From positions 1-16,514 of the forward strand of contig JBEKZL010000169.1 of NCBI GenBank assembly GCA_049509915.1: 16,514 nucleotides of DNA, in the 5' to 3' direction. Below the pieces are notes generated by a model. The model saw only the letters and a list, made by a program, of their open reading frames with translations, made no database searches and was not told where the DNA came from. Both the position numbers and the translations under genes were made by a program. This document shows positions 1 through 6,721 of the stretch, piece by piece; within the stretch, counting starts at the first letter, position 1, and each line of letters starts with the position of its first letter. This DNA comes from JBEKYD01 sp049509915 (GTDB lineage: Bacteria > Acidobacteriota > Terriglobia > Bryobacterales > Bryobacteraceae).

Positions 1-2
1 TG

Positions 3-1190
3 CGCCGCCTAATCAGCAACGAGCCACGTCTTGGCGAACGCGTGGAAGTCCACGCGATGAACGCGATTGCGAGGCGGCTTTATGAGCTAAATTGCGGCCG
101 TCCACAAATCGCTTCCCGAGCGGCCATCCAGCAGAGCCTCAAAGAAGCGGCTGGAGCAGTGGAGGGGCACAAGTTTTCTCTTCCCTTCCTGATGACAGAG
201 TGGGAGCAAGTTGTAGACGCCTGGCAGTTGGAATCCTGGGAGGCCTACCGCGACGTGGTGCGCTTGGGGCGCAAGACGCGCCTGGCGGAGAAGCAGCGCG
301 TGATTCTCTGGTCGATTTTCGAGCGGGTCCGTTTGGCCTTGAAAACCGGCGGCCTGGTCACGTACGCCGACTTGTTCAACCGGCTGGCGTCTCAACTTGC
401 ACAGAGCACACATAAGCCATTCGAATTCTCTGTTATCGATGAAGCGCAGGACGTCAGCGTCCCCCAACTGAGGTTTCTTGCCGCTCTCGGGGGAGGGCGG
501 AAGGACGGACTTTTCTTCGCCGGTGACCTGGGTCAACGGATATTTCAGCAGCCGTTCTCATGGAAGGCGCTGGGTGTCGATGTTCGGGGGCGCTCCTCAA
601 CACTGCGTATCAACTACCGGACGTCCCACCAGATCCGGATGCAGGCCGACCGCCTGCTCGGCCCCGACGTATCAGACGTGGACGGCAACAAGGAAGAACG
701 GAACGGCACGGTTTCCTTGTTCAATGGGCCGGAACCAAGCGTGGTGGCTTTCGATTCCCCGGAAAGCGAAATCAAGGCCGTCGGCGAATGGCTTGCGGTC
801 AGGGCCAGGGAAGGTATCGCGCCTCACGAAATGGGCGTCTTCGTTCGCTCTGAGGCTCAGTTGACCAGGGCGCGCGCCGCAACCGAGGCCGCCGGACTCC
901 CGGCGAAGGTTCTCGACGACAACGTAGAGACCACCAGCGGCCGGATTGCTATCGGCACCATGCATCTCGCGAAAGGGCTGGAGTTTCGCGCTGTTGCGGT
1001 CATGGCTTGCGACGATGAGGTCATTCCGCTGCAGGAACGGATCGAGACCGTCACCGACGATGCAGATCTGGAAGAAGTCTACAACACGGAACGGCACCTG
1101 CTTTACGTTGCCTGCACCCGCGCGCGGGATCACCTGTTGGTCACGAGCGTAGAACCGGCATCGGAGTTTTTGGACGATCTGCGGAATTGA
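3..1190 (+). CDS. UvrD/Rep-like superfamily 1 helicase, 3' part (5' end outside window)
   Basis: The frame is open from the first bases of the window, so the gene begins upstream. The GTG at 42 is only an internal codon. Counting residues from that GTG, the conserved superfamily 1A motifs are: motif II VIDEAQD at about 131-137 (the Walker B with the DEAQD form seen in UvrD-like enzymes); a GDLGQRIF segment at 161-168 that fits motif III; NYRTS at 191-195 (motif IV); GTMHLAKGLEF at 305-315 (motif V); and LLYVACTRAR at 353-362 (motif VI, arginine finger). The Walker A motif must lie upstream. The family unwinds DNA 3'-5' using ATP and serves repair, or in accessory regions defence and plasmid functions. 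The protein ends soon after motif VI, so no C-terminal nuclease domain is present. The substrate cannot be told. The helicase assignment is firm. Confidence 0.9.
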   Translation, partial: RRLISNEPRLGERVEVHAMNAIARRLYELNCGRPQIASRAAIQQSLKEAAGAVEGHKFSLPFLMTEWEQVVDAWQLESWEAYRDVVRLGRKTRLAEKQRVILWSIFERVRLALKTGGLVTYADLFNRLASQLAQSTHKPFEFSVIDEAQDVSVPQLRFLAALGGGRKDGLFFAGDLGQRIFQQPFSWKALGVDVRGRSSTLRINYRTSHQIRMQADRLLGPDVSDVDGNKEERNGTVSLFNGPEPSVVAFDSPESEIKAVGEWLAVRAREGIAPHEMGVFVRSEAQLTRARAATEAAGLPAKVLDDNVETTSGRIAIGTMHLAKGLEFRAVAVMACDDEVIPLQERIETVTDDADLEEVYNTERHLLYVACTRARDHLLVTSVEPASEFLDDLRN

Positions 1191-1391
1191 GTTGGGCTTC
1201 CGCTGGACCGCCGTGCCGCTAACGTTGAACTTGATCCCAGCATTCAGCCCCCGATCCAGATCCTGCTTGGTGCCCAGTTACCAGGTACTGTTCCCTCGTC
1301 TGAACCGAAGCACGGCCCGGCAGCATCTGAACTGAATCCTCTGAATCTGCTCCCGCTCGACCCATGGCCCCCATGCCCCATGCATTCCGGA

Positions 1392-1420
1392 TTGATTCTC
1401 TGCGTAGAATCTGGCATACT
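1392..1420 (+). promoter_or_regulatory. Sigma-70-type promoter for the small RHH-like/zinc-ribbon operon
   Basis: TTGATT (1392-1397) and CATACT (1415-1420) are separated by exactly 17 bases. Each hexamer matches the consensus at four or more positions. Transcription would start near 1427, leaving a short leader before the ATG at 1444. Read by eye only. Confidence 0.5.
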
Positions 1421-1443
1421 AATGGTCTTGTTAGGCCGTTATT

Positions 1444-1653
1444 ATGCCACGAAAGGCAAATGCGTCTGACGGAGTACCGATCAAGATAACCGTTTCCCGG
1501 CAATCTGCTGCGCTGCTGGCTATAATCGCCACAAAGGGCCTATATGGGCGTAATCAGTCCGAGGTGGCGGGTCGCTTCGTGGACAAGGCGCTCGAAGCGT
1601 TCGTTGAGACTCCCCGGTTCAGTCTCAAGTCCAACGAGCCTTTAGAAAAGTGA
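1444..1653 (+). CDS. Small ribbon-helix-helix-like protein
   Basis: This is a 69-residue protein. A basic start (PRKANAS) is followed by a short strand-like stretch, IKITVSRQSAALL (residues about 13-25). Two helical segments follow, with a YGRNQSEVAGRFVDKALE stretch at about 34-51. A beta strand followed by two helices with the N-S-E-V/I-A pattern is the usual form of MetJ/Arc (CopG-type) DNA-binding proteins, which dimerise and bind operators as autoregulators or antitoxins. A good promoter lies just upstream. The Shine-Dalgarno match is weak (AGG at 1433-1435). The stop is six bases before the start of the zinc-ribbon gene at 1660, so the two are probably co-transcribed. No toxin-like partner was recognised. 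The fold is inferred from pattern alone. Confidence 0.55.
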   Translation: MPRKANASDGVPIKITVSRQSAALLAIIATKGLYGRNQSEVAGRFVDKALEAFVETPRFSLKSNEPLEK

Positions 1654-1659
1654 GCTCAA

Positions 1660-1875
1660 ATGCGAAAACAGGCTCTGCCATTCATGCGTGAGCGGATTCG
1701 CCGATGTCGCGGGTGCCATCTCGAGGTAAACCGTCCACCGTTGGAGTTCGCAGAAATGCCCTATTGTCCGAGTTGCCTGTCGCAAGAAATCAAGAAGGGT
1801 GCGGAAGCCGGAATACGTTGGCGCAAGATCGGAGAATACGTCGAAATCAGACAAGGCTGGCAAAAAGCCCCTTGA
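1660..1875 (+). CDS. Small zinc-ribbon protein of unknown function
   Basis: This is a 71-residue protein with two CxxC knuckles: CRGC at about residues 17-20 and CPSC at about 36-39. Together they can hold one zinc ion. The start is basic (MRKQ, RERIRR). The C-terminal third (GIRWRKIGEYVEIRQGW) looks like a small folded tail. Zinc ribbons of this size usually bind nucleic acid or a protein partner, but the role here is unknown. It follows the RHH-like gene by six bases. Its last 29 bases overlap the 3' end of the kinase gene on the opposite strand (1847-1875). The overlap makes the exact end or reality of one tail less certain, but both frames look coding. Confidence 0.55.
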   Translation: MRKQALPFMRERIRRCRGCHLEVNRPPLEFAEMPYCPSCLSQEIKKGAEAGIRWRKIGEYVEIRQGWQKAP

Positions 1876-2902
1876 GGTGCTGCATGGCGTCGGTGTGCAT
1901 CAGATCTGTTCGCCAATAATTGGGTCGGTTCTTGGCTCGTCGAGTGTTCCGGTCTACTGTCCACACGCGGACGTGCCACCCCCCATTGCCACTCGCCACC
2001 AGCTCGACTTCTAGATCTGCCTTCCCCAACCGCTCGGCCTGCCACGACAACTCGCCATTCCCCTTTTGCGTGGTTCGCCAGTTGATTCCCGGTTGGACGC
2101 GCGCTACTGCCGATGAGAGTTCCGCAGCAGACTGATATCGTTGTGATGGACTAACGCTCAGTGCCTTTCGAATGATTGTTCTGAGCCTCTTCGAAACGTG
2201 GGGCAGAAACAACTTCCTGTCCGGGAGTTTTCCGGCAATGATGCGCTGCCGCACTGTAGCATCGTCCAAATTCGCAAACTGAGCGGAGTACATCGGGTCC
2301 CCATTGACCGCGCGGTACAGTAGCAGCCCTGCCTGATAAATGTCGCTTAGTGTACTGCCGACCCCGGCCGTCCAGACCTCAGGGGGTATTGCATGGCAGT
2401 ACATCGGCGGAACCTGGACGACCCCATTTGCCAGAATTCTACGTGACTGCCCAAAATCTGCGACCATCGGTGCGTCAACGTTGTCAAACAGAACATTCGA
2501 CGGCTTGAGATCGAAATGTATGAACCCTGCTCTGTGAATCCGCACAAGACCTTGAAGAACACCCTGAGCGATCCGGATCACTTCGTTGATGGGTATCGGA
2601 GCATCGCAAATCCTCAGCGCCAACGAGCCCTTAACAAAATAGGGCATCGCCAGGACAACATGATCAGCCGTTTGGCAAGCATACTGAACCGGCACTATGT
2701 TCGGATGCGCCGTGGCAAACATCACTTGGGCTTCGGCAAAATAGAGGGCGATGTCATTGCCGAACTTGTTCTTCTCAATTTCTTTGACGGCAAACTGTCC
2801 CCCGAGCTGGGGATCATAGGCTAGGTAAACTAGAGAGTTCATACCCTGGCCGACACCGACCTGATTTCCGCGATCATACTGAAGTTCAGCGACGACCTGC
2901 AT
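1847..2902 (-). CDS. Eukaryotic-like Ser/Thr protein kinase (non-RD) with unknown C-terminal domain
   Basis: This is a 351-residue soluble kinase with no membrane segment seen. The catalytic set is complete: glycine loop VGVGQGMNSLVY (15-26), ATP-binding lysine K40 in FAVKE, helix-C glutamate E57, catalytic loop HFDLKPSN (129-136, with D131 and N136), DFG at 149-151, and PPE (173-175) in the APE position. The residue before the catalytic aspartate is Phe, not Arg, so this is a non-RD kinase that may not depend on activation-loop phosphorylation. The kinase domain ends near residue 265. The last 85 or so residues (W-rich, with GGWHVRVWTVDR and NYWRTDLMH) form a domain I do not recognise, perhaps for substrate binding. 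The gene starts three bases after the stop of the RNase H-fold gene, so it is probably translationally coupled to it. No Hanks-type phosphatase gene is nearby. Confidence 0.9.
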   Translation of the reverse strand: MQVVAELQYDRGNQVGVGQGMNSLVYLAYDPQLGGQFAVKEIEKNKFGNDIALYFAEAQVMFATAHPNIVPVQYACQTADHVVLAMPYFVKGSLALRICDAPIPINEVIRIAQGVLQGLVRIHRAGFIHFDLKPSNVLFDNVDAPMVADFGQSRRILANGVVQVPPMYCHAIPPEVWTAGVGSTLSDIYQAGLLLYRAVNGDPMYSAQFANLDDATVRQRIIAGKLPDRKLFLPHVSKRLRTIIRKALSVSPSQRYQSAAELSSAVARVQPGINWRTTQKGNGELSWQAERLGKADLEVELVASGNGGWHVRVWTVDRNTRRAKNRPNYWRTDLMHTDAMQHLKGLFASLV

Positions 2903-2905
2903 TCA

Positions 2906-3418
2906 TCAGTCACTCGATGGCAACGCCGAAGCAGCCACGAGAATTGCCTCCCTTCGATTCTTTGTGTATTTCGACCAATCCAGTCCGCGCAATTCATCAG
3001 TCTCCAGGTACTTCTTCGCGGCCTTGGCTCCGAGATTCTTTGAGATTGTCGCGAGTGCCCCAGTCAAGACTTGGGCACCGCAAGAACGGGCTACCTCCAC
3101 GAGCACACCTTCCACCCGGCATCGCCTATGCATGCTGGATTGGGCTGAGGACCGAATTACTGTCTCGGGGTAGCGGATGGCAACAACTTGTGGCGAATAG
3201 GTCTCAATCAGACTTCGGACTTGAGCGCGTAACCATCCCAGCGATGCAGCCTCGTCGTAGGTCGCAGGTGCGACGGCCTGATCAGCCGCCACCAACACAG
3301 GTGCTTCGCGTGACCCCTCAACGACCGCCCAATTGACTGCCGATACCTCAGCACGAAGTCCGAGAGCCGTCGCCTGCGCTGATCCCAGGTTGTTCAGCGA
3401 TCCACATCCCGGTTCCAT
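2906..3418 (-). CDS. RNase H/RuvC-fold-like protein resembling DUF3010
   Basis: With the start chosen here the protein has 170 residues. The frame stays open to an ATG at 3472, but the ATG at 3416-3418 has GGAGG four bases upstream and a TATAAT box about 30 bases upstream, within the longer version, so the shorter form is preferred. The layout fits an RNase H-like fold: beta hairpin ATALGLRAEVSAVNWAVVEG (16-35), strand VVAIRYPE (78-85), helix RRCRVEGVLVEVA (98-110), then a lysine-rich stretch and a last helix NRREAILVAASAL (154-166). Order and spacing recall RuvC and DUF3010. Acidic residues E85, E103 and E157 sit near RuvC catalytic positions. The first-strand Asp is replaced (R22/E24), so nuclease activity is doubtful. 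It is first gene of an operon with the kinase. The family call is from memory of the pattern. Confidence 0.6.
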   Translation of the reverse strand: MEPGCGSLNNLGSAQATALGLRAEVSAVNWAVVEGSREAPVLVAADQAVAPATYDEAASLGWLRAQVRSLIETYSPQVVAIRYPETVIRSSAQSSMHRRCRVEGVLVEVARSCGAQVLTGALATISKNLGAKAAKKYLETDELRGLDWSKYTKNRREAILVAASALPSSD

Positions 3419-3446
3419 ATCGCCTCCACGGTTCAGATTCAGTCTG

Positions 3447-3474
3447 ATTATAGCCGCTATCATTGGTTCCACAA
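3447..3474 (-). promoter_or_regulatory. Promoter of the RNase H-fold/kinase operon
   Basis: On the minus strand a perfect TATAAT lies at 3452-3447. It is preceded after 16 bases by TTGTGG at 3474-3469, which matches the -35 consensus in its first three bases. The start site would fall near 3440, about 20 bases before the preferred ATG at 3418, with the GGAGG ribosome-binding site between. Confidence 0.55.
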
Positions 3475-3760
3475 TCTTCGATCAAGTGGACCATTGCAGT
3501 CTGATTGCAACCGACGCGGCAGGCCGGTCGAGGCGGCCACTATTCCCTTGCGTGTTCTGGCGACCAGACCCATGAATCGTCGTCCGGCGGATCTAACGTA
3601 GAAAGAACGCACGAGGAACCATCATGTCGAACGCAGGATGTCAGCGAATCCGGCGCCGCCGTTGCGGAAACTCGGGCGTCACTGTTGCTCCCGAGCAAAC
3701 CTCATCGAAGGCGTGCGGTTCCTTGACCCTGGACCAGTCCTCGATGAGCATTTGCGAAGC

Positions 3761-3782
3761 ACTGGGGGGAAACTGGGGGAAC
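3761..3782. repeat. Tandem G-rich repeat, two units
   Basis: ACTGGGGGGAA is followed at once by ACTGGGGGAA, two near-identical units of 11 and 10 bases that differ by one G. Nothing further can be said of its role. It lies 17 bases before the phased GGGTAA repeat. Confidence 0.5.
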
Positions 3783-3798
3783 TCCGCCGTCCACGGAT

Positions 3799-3824
3799 GG
3801 GTAAATTCGGGTAAGGATGGGTAA
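3799..3824. repeat. Three GGGTAA units spaced exactly 10 bases apart
   Basis: GGGTAA occurs at 3799-3804, 3809-3814 and 3819-3824. The outer two copies extend to GGATGGGTAAA (3795-3805 and 3815-3825). A 10-base period puts all copies on the same face of the helix, as in binding sites for cooperative DNA-binding proteins. The binder is unknown. Confidence 0.5.
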
Positions 3825-3905
3825 AGACTTAAAACGGCCCTAGCTTGGGCGGGGCGCGGCAACTGGCGTGTTCAGTAGGGGATACGTTGAAACTAAAGGA
3901 CTTAT

Positions 3906-3982
<77 letters not shown>

Positions 3983-4002
3983 GTATTTCGTTCGTCTTCG
4001 TC

Positions 4003-4008
4003 ATTATA
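4003..4008 (-). promoter_or_regulatory. -10 box for tRNA-Asn
   Basis: A perfect TATAAT on the minus strand (4008-4003) sits 20 bases before the first base of the tRNA, which gives a leader of about 14 bases. No good -35 hexamer was found at the usual distance, so this is a partial promoter call. Confidence 0.4.
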
Positions 4009-4057
4009 GAACAAGCTCCGTGCGAAATGCCACCGCAGCGAACTGGGACCAGCGGGG

Positions 4058-5065
4058 CTACGTCATGGCGGCGACTACCGCGTCGGTGAATCCTGCAGTG
4101 GAGTCCTGGCCGCCAACGTCTCCGGTCAGATGGACGCCGTCGGCGTAGACTTTGGCGATCGCCGCCTGCAGGCGCGCCGAGGCTTGCGGCTCTCCAATAT
4201 GGGCCAACAGGAGTACTGCCGACTGCATGAGGGCGGTGGGATTGGCTAGTCCTTTGCCTGCGATATCCGGTGCAGTGCCATGTACGGCTTCGAAGACGGC
4301 GTGGTGGTCGCCGATATTGGCCCCCGGCACGATGCCGAGTCCGCCAACCAGGCCTGCGGCCAGGTCTGAGACGATATCGCCATAGAGGTTTGGCAACACC
4401 AGCACGTCGAAAGTTTCCGGGCGGATCACCAGTTGCATGCAGGCGTTATCCACGATTAACTCGTTGTAGACGATCTCGGGGAACTGGGCGCCTGCTTCGC
4501 GGCAGCATTTCAGGAAAAGGCCGTCGCTCAGCTTCATAATGTTGGCCTTGTGGATGGCTGTGACTTTCTTGCGCCGGTAGAGGCGCGCATATTCGAAAGC
4601 CGCCCGCGCGATACGCAGCGACGCCTTTTGGGTGATGATTTTCAGGCTCTCCACCACGCCGGGCACCACTTCGTGCTCCAGGCCCGCATAGAGGTCCTCG
4701 GTGTTTTCACGGAAGATCGCCATGTCGATGGGCAGATCCCTGAAGCGGGTTTTCAGGCCGGGGAGCATACGCACCGGCCGGAAGTTCGTGTACAGCCCCA
4801 GTTTCTTCCGCAGAGCCACGTTGATGCTGGCGTGGCCACCGCCGATGGGCGTCGCGGTAGGTCCTTTCAATCCCACCCGCGTGGCTTCGAGAGACGCGAA
4901 GACCTCGTCCGGCAATAATTGCCCATAGTCAAGGAGCGCCTTGGCGCCCGCTTCGACCGGCTCCCATTCTACGACCACGCCAGTCGCTTCCACCGCGCGC
5001 ACCGTGGCGGCGGCCACTTCAGGGCCGATACCATCCCCGGGTATCAGGGTTATCAGATGAGCCAT
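4058..5065 (-). CDS. Isocitrate dehydrogenase, NAD-type (IDH3-like beta-decarboxylating dehydrogenase)
   Basis: This 335-residue enzyme most likely turns isocitrate into 2-oxoglutarate and CO2 in the TCA cycle. The start has the family sequence IPGDGIGPEV (8-17). Substrate residues fit isocitrate rather than isopropylmalate: S80 and N82 in HASINVALRKK, R86, R96 in NFRPVR, R119 and Y125 in FRENTEDLY, K173 in HKANI. The metal aspartates are D206, D230 and D234 in the YGDIVSD region. After HGTAP (262-266) come D267-I268, the pair typical of NAD+ users; NADP+ enzymes have K-Y there. The length fits the short NAD/homoisocitrate branch. Isopropylmalate or tartrate dehydrogenase activity is less likely but not excluded. 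The gene is head-to-head with pcm, and tRNA-Asn follows it. Confidence 0.88.
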   Translation of the reverse strand: MAHLITLIPGDGIGPEVAAATVRAVEATGVVVEWEPVEAGAKALLDYGQLLPDEVFASLEATRVGLKGPTATPIGGGHASINVALRKKLGLYTNFRPVRMLPGLKTRFRDLPIDMAIFRENTEDLYAGLEHEVVPGVVESLKIITQKASLRIARAAFEYARLYRRKKVTAIHKANIMKLSDGLFLKCCREAGAQFPEIVYNELIVDNACMQLVIRPETFDVLVLPNLYGDIVSDLAAGLVGGLGIVPGANIGDHHAVFEAVHGTAPDIAGKGLANPTALMQSAVLLLAHIGEPQASARLQAAIAKVYADGVHLTGDVGGQDSTAGFTDAVVAAMT

Positions 5066-5067
5066 CC

Positions 5068-5742
5068 ATGTTTATTATAGAGGTGGGTGGCACTGTGATT
5101 CCTAATTGGGCGGAAGAGCGGCACAGCATGGTGGCCACGCAACTTGCGGGCCGCGGCATTTTCGATTGCCGGGTCCTCCGCGCGCTATCCGAAATTCCAC
5201 GCGAGCAGTTCGTGCCGCTGGATGTGCGTATTCAGGCCTACGCGGATGCGCCGCTCGGGATCGGCTTCGGACAAACCATCTCCCAGCCCTACATGACCGC
5301 TCTCATGGCGGAGCGGTTGTGTCTGGACGGTTCGGAGACGGTACTGGAGGTAGGCGCCGGCTGCGGTTATGCCGCGGCGGTGCTGGCCATGCTGGCAGCG
5401 CGCGTGGTGGCCATCGAGTTGATTCCCGCCCTGGCCGATCTGGCGCGCGAAAACCTGCGCCGCACCGGACGCGGAGAAAACGTGCAGGTGATTGCCGGCG
5501 ACGGCTGCCTGGGGTGGGAGGAATTGGCTCCCTACGGGGCGATTTCGGTGGCGGCGGCGGCGCCGGAAATACCAGCCGCGCTGGTTCGGCAATTGGGCGA
5601 TCCAGGCCGCCTGGTGATGCCGGTCGGCGGCGACGGCGATCAGGAACTGCGGCTGGTGACCAAACTCGACGGCCATATCGACACTTCGGTGGCCACGCAC
5701 TGCCGGTTCGTCCCGCTGCGGGGCGGCCAGAAACGGCGCTGA
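5068..5742 (+). CDS. pcm: Protein-L-isoaspartate O-methyltransferase
   Basis: This enzyme uses S-adenosylmethionine to methylate isoaspartyl residues in aged proteins, the first step of their repair, in the cytoplasm. From the first ATG it has 224 residues. The family signature GQTISQP is at 68-74, the SAM motif I VLEVGAGCGY at 92-101 with acidic E117 at the end of the next strand, and AGDG at 143-146. The late APEIPAALVRQL and GGRLV-like PVGG segments also match. The core starts near residue 17 (ERHSMVATQLAGRG), so the true start is open. ATG 5068 leaves two bases to the divergent gene and no ribosome-binding site. GTG 5095 has AGAGGTGG nine bases upstream and may be the real one. The next gene begins four bases after the stop. 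Confidence 0.93.
   Translation: MFIIEVGGTVIPNWAEERHSMVATQLAGRGIFDCRVLRALSEIPREQFVPLDVRIQAYADAPLGIGFGQTISQPYMTALMAERLCLDGSETVLEVGAGCGYAAAVLAMLAARVVAIELIPALADLARENLRRTGRGENVQVIAGDGCLGWEELAPYGAISVAAAAPEIPAALVRQLGDPGRLVMPVGGDGDQELRLVTKLDGHIDTSVATHCRFVPLRGGQKRR
5074..5079 (-). promoter_or_regulatory. -10 box very close to the isocitrate dehydrogenase start
   Basis: A perfect TATAAT on the minus strand (5079-5074) ends only eight bases before the ATG at 5065. Transcription from it would begin at or within a few bases of the start codon, giving a leaderless or nearly leaderless message. No strong -35 box was seen at 16-18 bases upstream. Confidence 0.4.
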
Positions 5743-5746
5743 GTGA

Positions 5747-6049
5747 ATGCGGCTGCGCACGGCCAAAGACCGCCTCAAGATCGAGCACAGCATCATTGAC
5801 GGTCTGCGCTCCATACTGGAGGAAATGCTCGCGGCGCATGCCGAAATCCGGTCGATTATTCCCGGCGTGATCCGGCCGGTACGGGATGCCAGGGGGAGGA
5901 TCAAAGTTCGCGTCACGGTACCGACCCAAAACGGATGGAAGGCCATCGCGTTGAGCGCCGGAGCCCGGCAGGAGCTCTTCGTGAGCACCGGTTGGACGAA
6001 GCCGGAATTGGAAAAGGCCTTCGAAGAAGCGGGAGTGCTGGTGGAGTAG
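5747..6049 (+). CDS. DUF2103-like conserved protein
   Basis: This is a 100-residue soluble protein of unknown function. KIEHSIIDGLRSILEEML (residues 11-28), then IRSIIPGVIRPVR and a GWKAIALSAGARQELFV segment, match my memory of DUF2103, a family described as predicted metal-binding proteins. H14, in the conserved E-H-S, would be the metal-ligand candidate, but few other ligands are visible. The gene starts four bases after the pcm stop with no Shine-Dalgarno of its own, which suggests translational coupling and a shared transcript. Its stop is two bases from the stop of the convergent DUF3467 gene. Confidence 0.72.
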   Translation: MRLRTAKDRLKIEHSIIDGLRSILEEMLAAHAEIRSIIPGVIRPVRDARGRIKVRVTVPTQNGWKAIALSAGARQELFVSTGWTKPELEKAFEEAGVLVE

Positions 6050-6056
6050 CGCTACT
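6045..6056. repeat. 12-base perfect palindrome holding both convergent stop codons
   Basis: AGTAGCGCTACT reads the same on both strands. The TAG of the DUF2103-like gene (6047-6049) and the TAG of the DUF3467 gene (6054-6052) lie inside it. It is too short and lacks a T run, so it is not a clear terminator. Confidence 0.5.
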
Positions 6057-6342
6057 GGACCACCCCGCCAGGATGGGGTTCGAGACGGATTTCTCCGAAG
6101 GCCGCTTCATATTGGGTGACGTTCTGTTGCAGGACGTTTAGCAAGGCCTTGGCTTGTTGCGGACTGACGAAGACCCCCTGGAAGTTGTGAATGGCAACGC
6201 TATCGGGGGCGGTTTGATTCATCCGGCCGAACAGCAGCAGAAAATCCCAAAGACTCACCCGCACCTGTACGCTGTTGGCGTAATTCTCGCGATATTCGGC
6301 GGTGTTGATCAATTGAATCTTGGTTGGAACGGGCGGCGTCAT
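6052..6342 (-). CDS. DUF3467 family protein
   Basis: From the ATG at 6342 the protein has 96 residues. It carries the DUF3467 pattern: R-x-N-YANSVQVRVSLWDFLLLFGRM early on, then a HNFQGVFVSPQQAKALLNVL segment and NVTQYEAAFGEI near the end. Members are small and widespread in bacteria and archaea, and their function is not established. An in-frame GTG at 6366 would add eight residues. Neither start has a clear Shine-Dalgarno; the ATG is preferred because the family core begins soon after. The gene is divergent from the small zinc-ribbon gene at 6442 and convergent with the DUF2103-like gene. Confidence 0.85.
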   Translation of the reverse strand: MTPPVPTKIQLINTAEYRENYANSVQVRVSLWDFLLLFGRMNQTAPDSVAIHNFQGVFVSPQQAKALLNVLQQNVTQYEAAFGEIRLEPHPGGVVQ

Positions 6343-6441
6343 GGTTTTCAGCGTAACACCCGGCACGGAGTTTAAGAATCTTTACGAAATCGCTAGAACT
6401 CCGGCTGCGGCACAAGCGTCGGATGAAGTGAGGAAAACGCG

Positions 6442-6630
6442 ATGCAAAAGCCAATCATGATCGAAACCAAGGTTACCGGACGCGTTCATTGCCCCATCTG
6501 CACCCACACGGTTCCGGCCGAAATCGCCCTGAAAGGCAGACACATCCAGGTGGTCTCCGGACAGAAGTGCGGTCGCTGCGGCGCATCACTGGATGTGAGT
6601 CTGATCGTACAAGTTCCGCAAGCGGCGTAA
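6442..6630 (+). CDS. Small zinc-ribbon protein
   Basis: This is a 62-residue protein with two CxxC knuckles, CPIC at about 17-20 and CGRC at about 43-46, making a single treble-clef or ribbon zinc site. Hydrophobic strands flank them (VTGRVH before, ASLDVSLIVQV after). GAGGAAAA ends about four bases before the ATG and gives a reasonable ribosome-binding site. It is not a known ribosomal protein by length or sequence. Its function is unknown, and nucleic-acid or protein binding is the usual role of such folds. It is followed by another small zinc-ribbon gene 91 bases on. Confidence 0.72.
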   Translation: MQKPIMIETKVTGRVHCPICTHTVPAEIALKGRHIQVVSGQKCGRCGASLDVSLIVQVPQAA

Positions 6631-6662
6631 GACTTCTAGTACCTGCAGCTCGGAAAAGAGGG

Positions 6663-6691
6663 TTGTGACCGGGCGCGCTTTTTGCGATAGT
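6663..6691 (+). promoter_or_regulatory. Promoter for the second small zinc-ribbon gene
   Basis: TTGTGA (6663-6668) and GATAGT (6686-6691) are 17 bases apart and match four of six consensus positions each. They lie about 30 bases before the ATG at 6722. Confidence 0.45.
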
Positions 6692-6721
6692 GTTATCAGG
6701 CTTAAATAAAAGGCTGGCGGC

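Noticed and set aside
575..590. GCTCCTCA match to the end of the tRNA acceptor stem, considered as an attachment site
   Set aside because: Only eight bases and inside the helicase coding sequence; far too short for an att core.
1219..1503. 94-codon minus-strand frame
   Set aside because: No recognisable domain; overlaps the promoter and start of the RHH-like gene.
3624..3824. 66-codon plus-strand frame with a GAGG upstream
   Set aside because: No family likeness, arginine/glycine-rich composition, and its 3' half consists of the short repeats.
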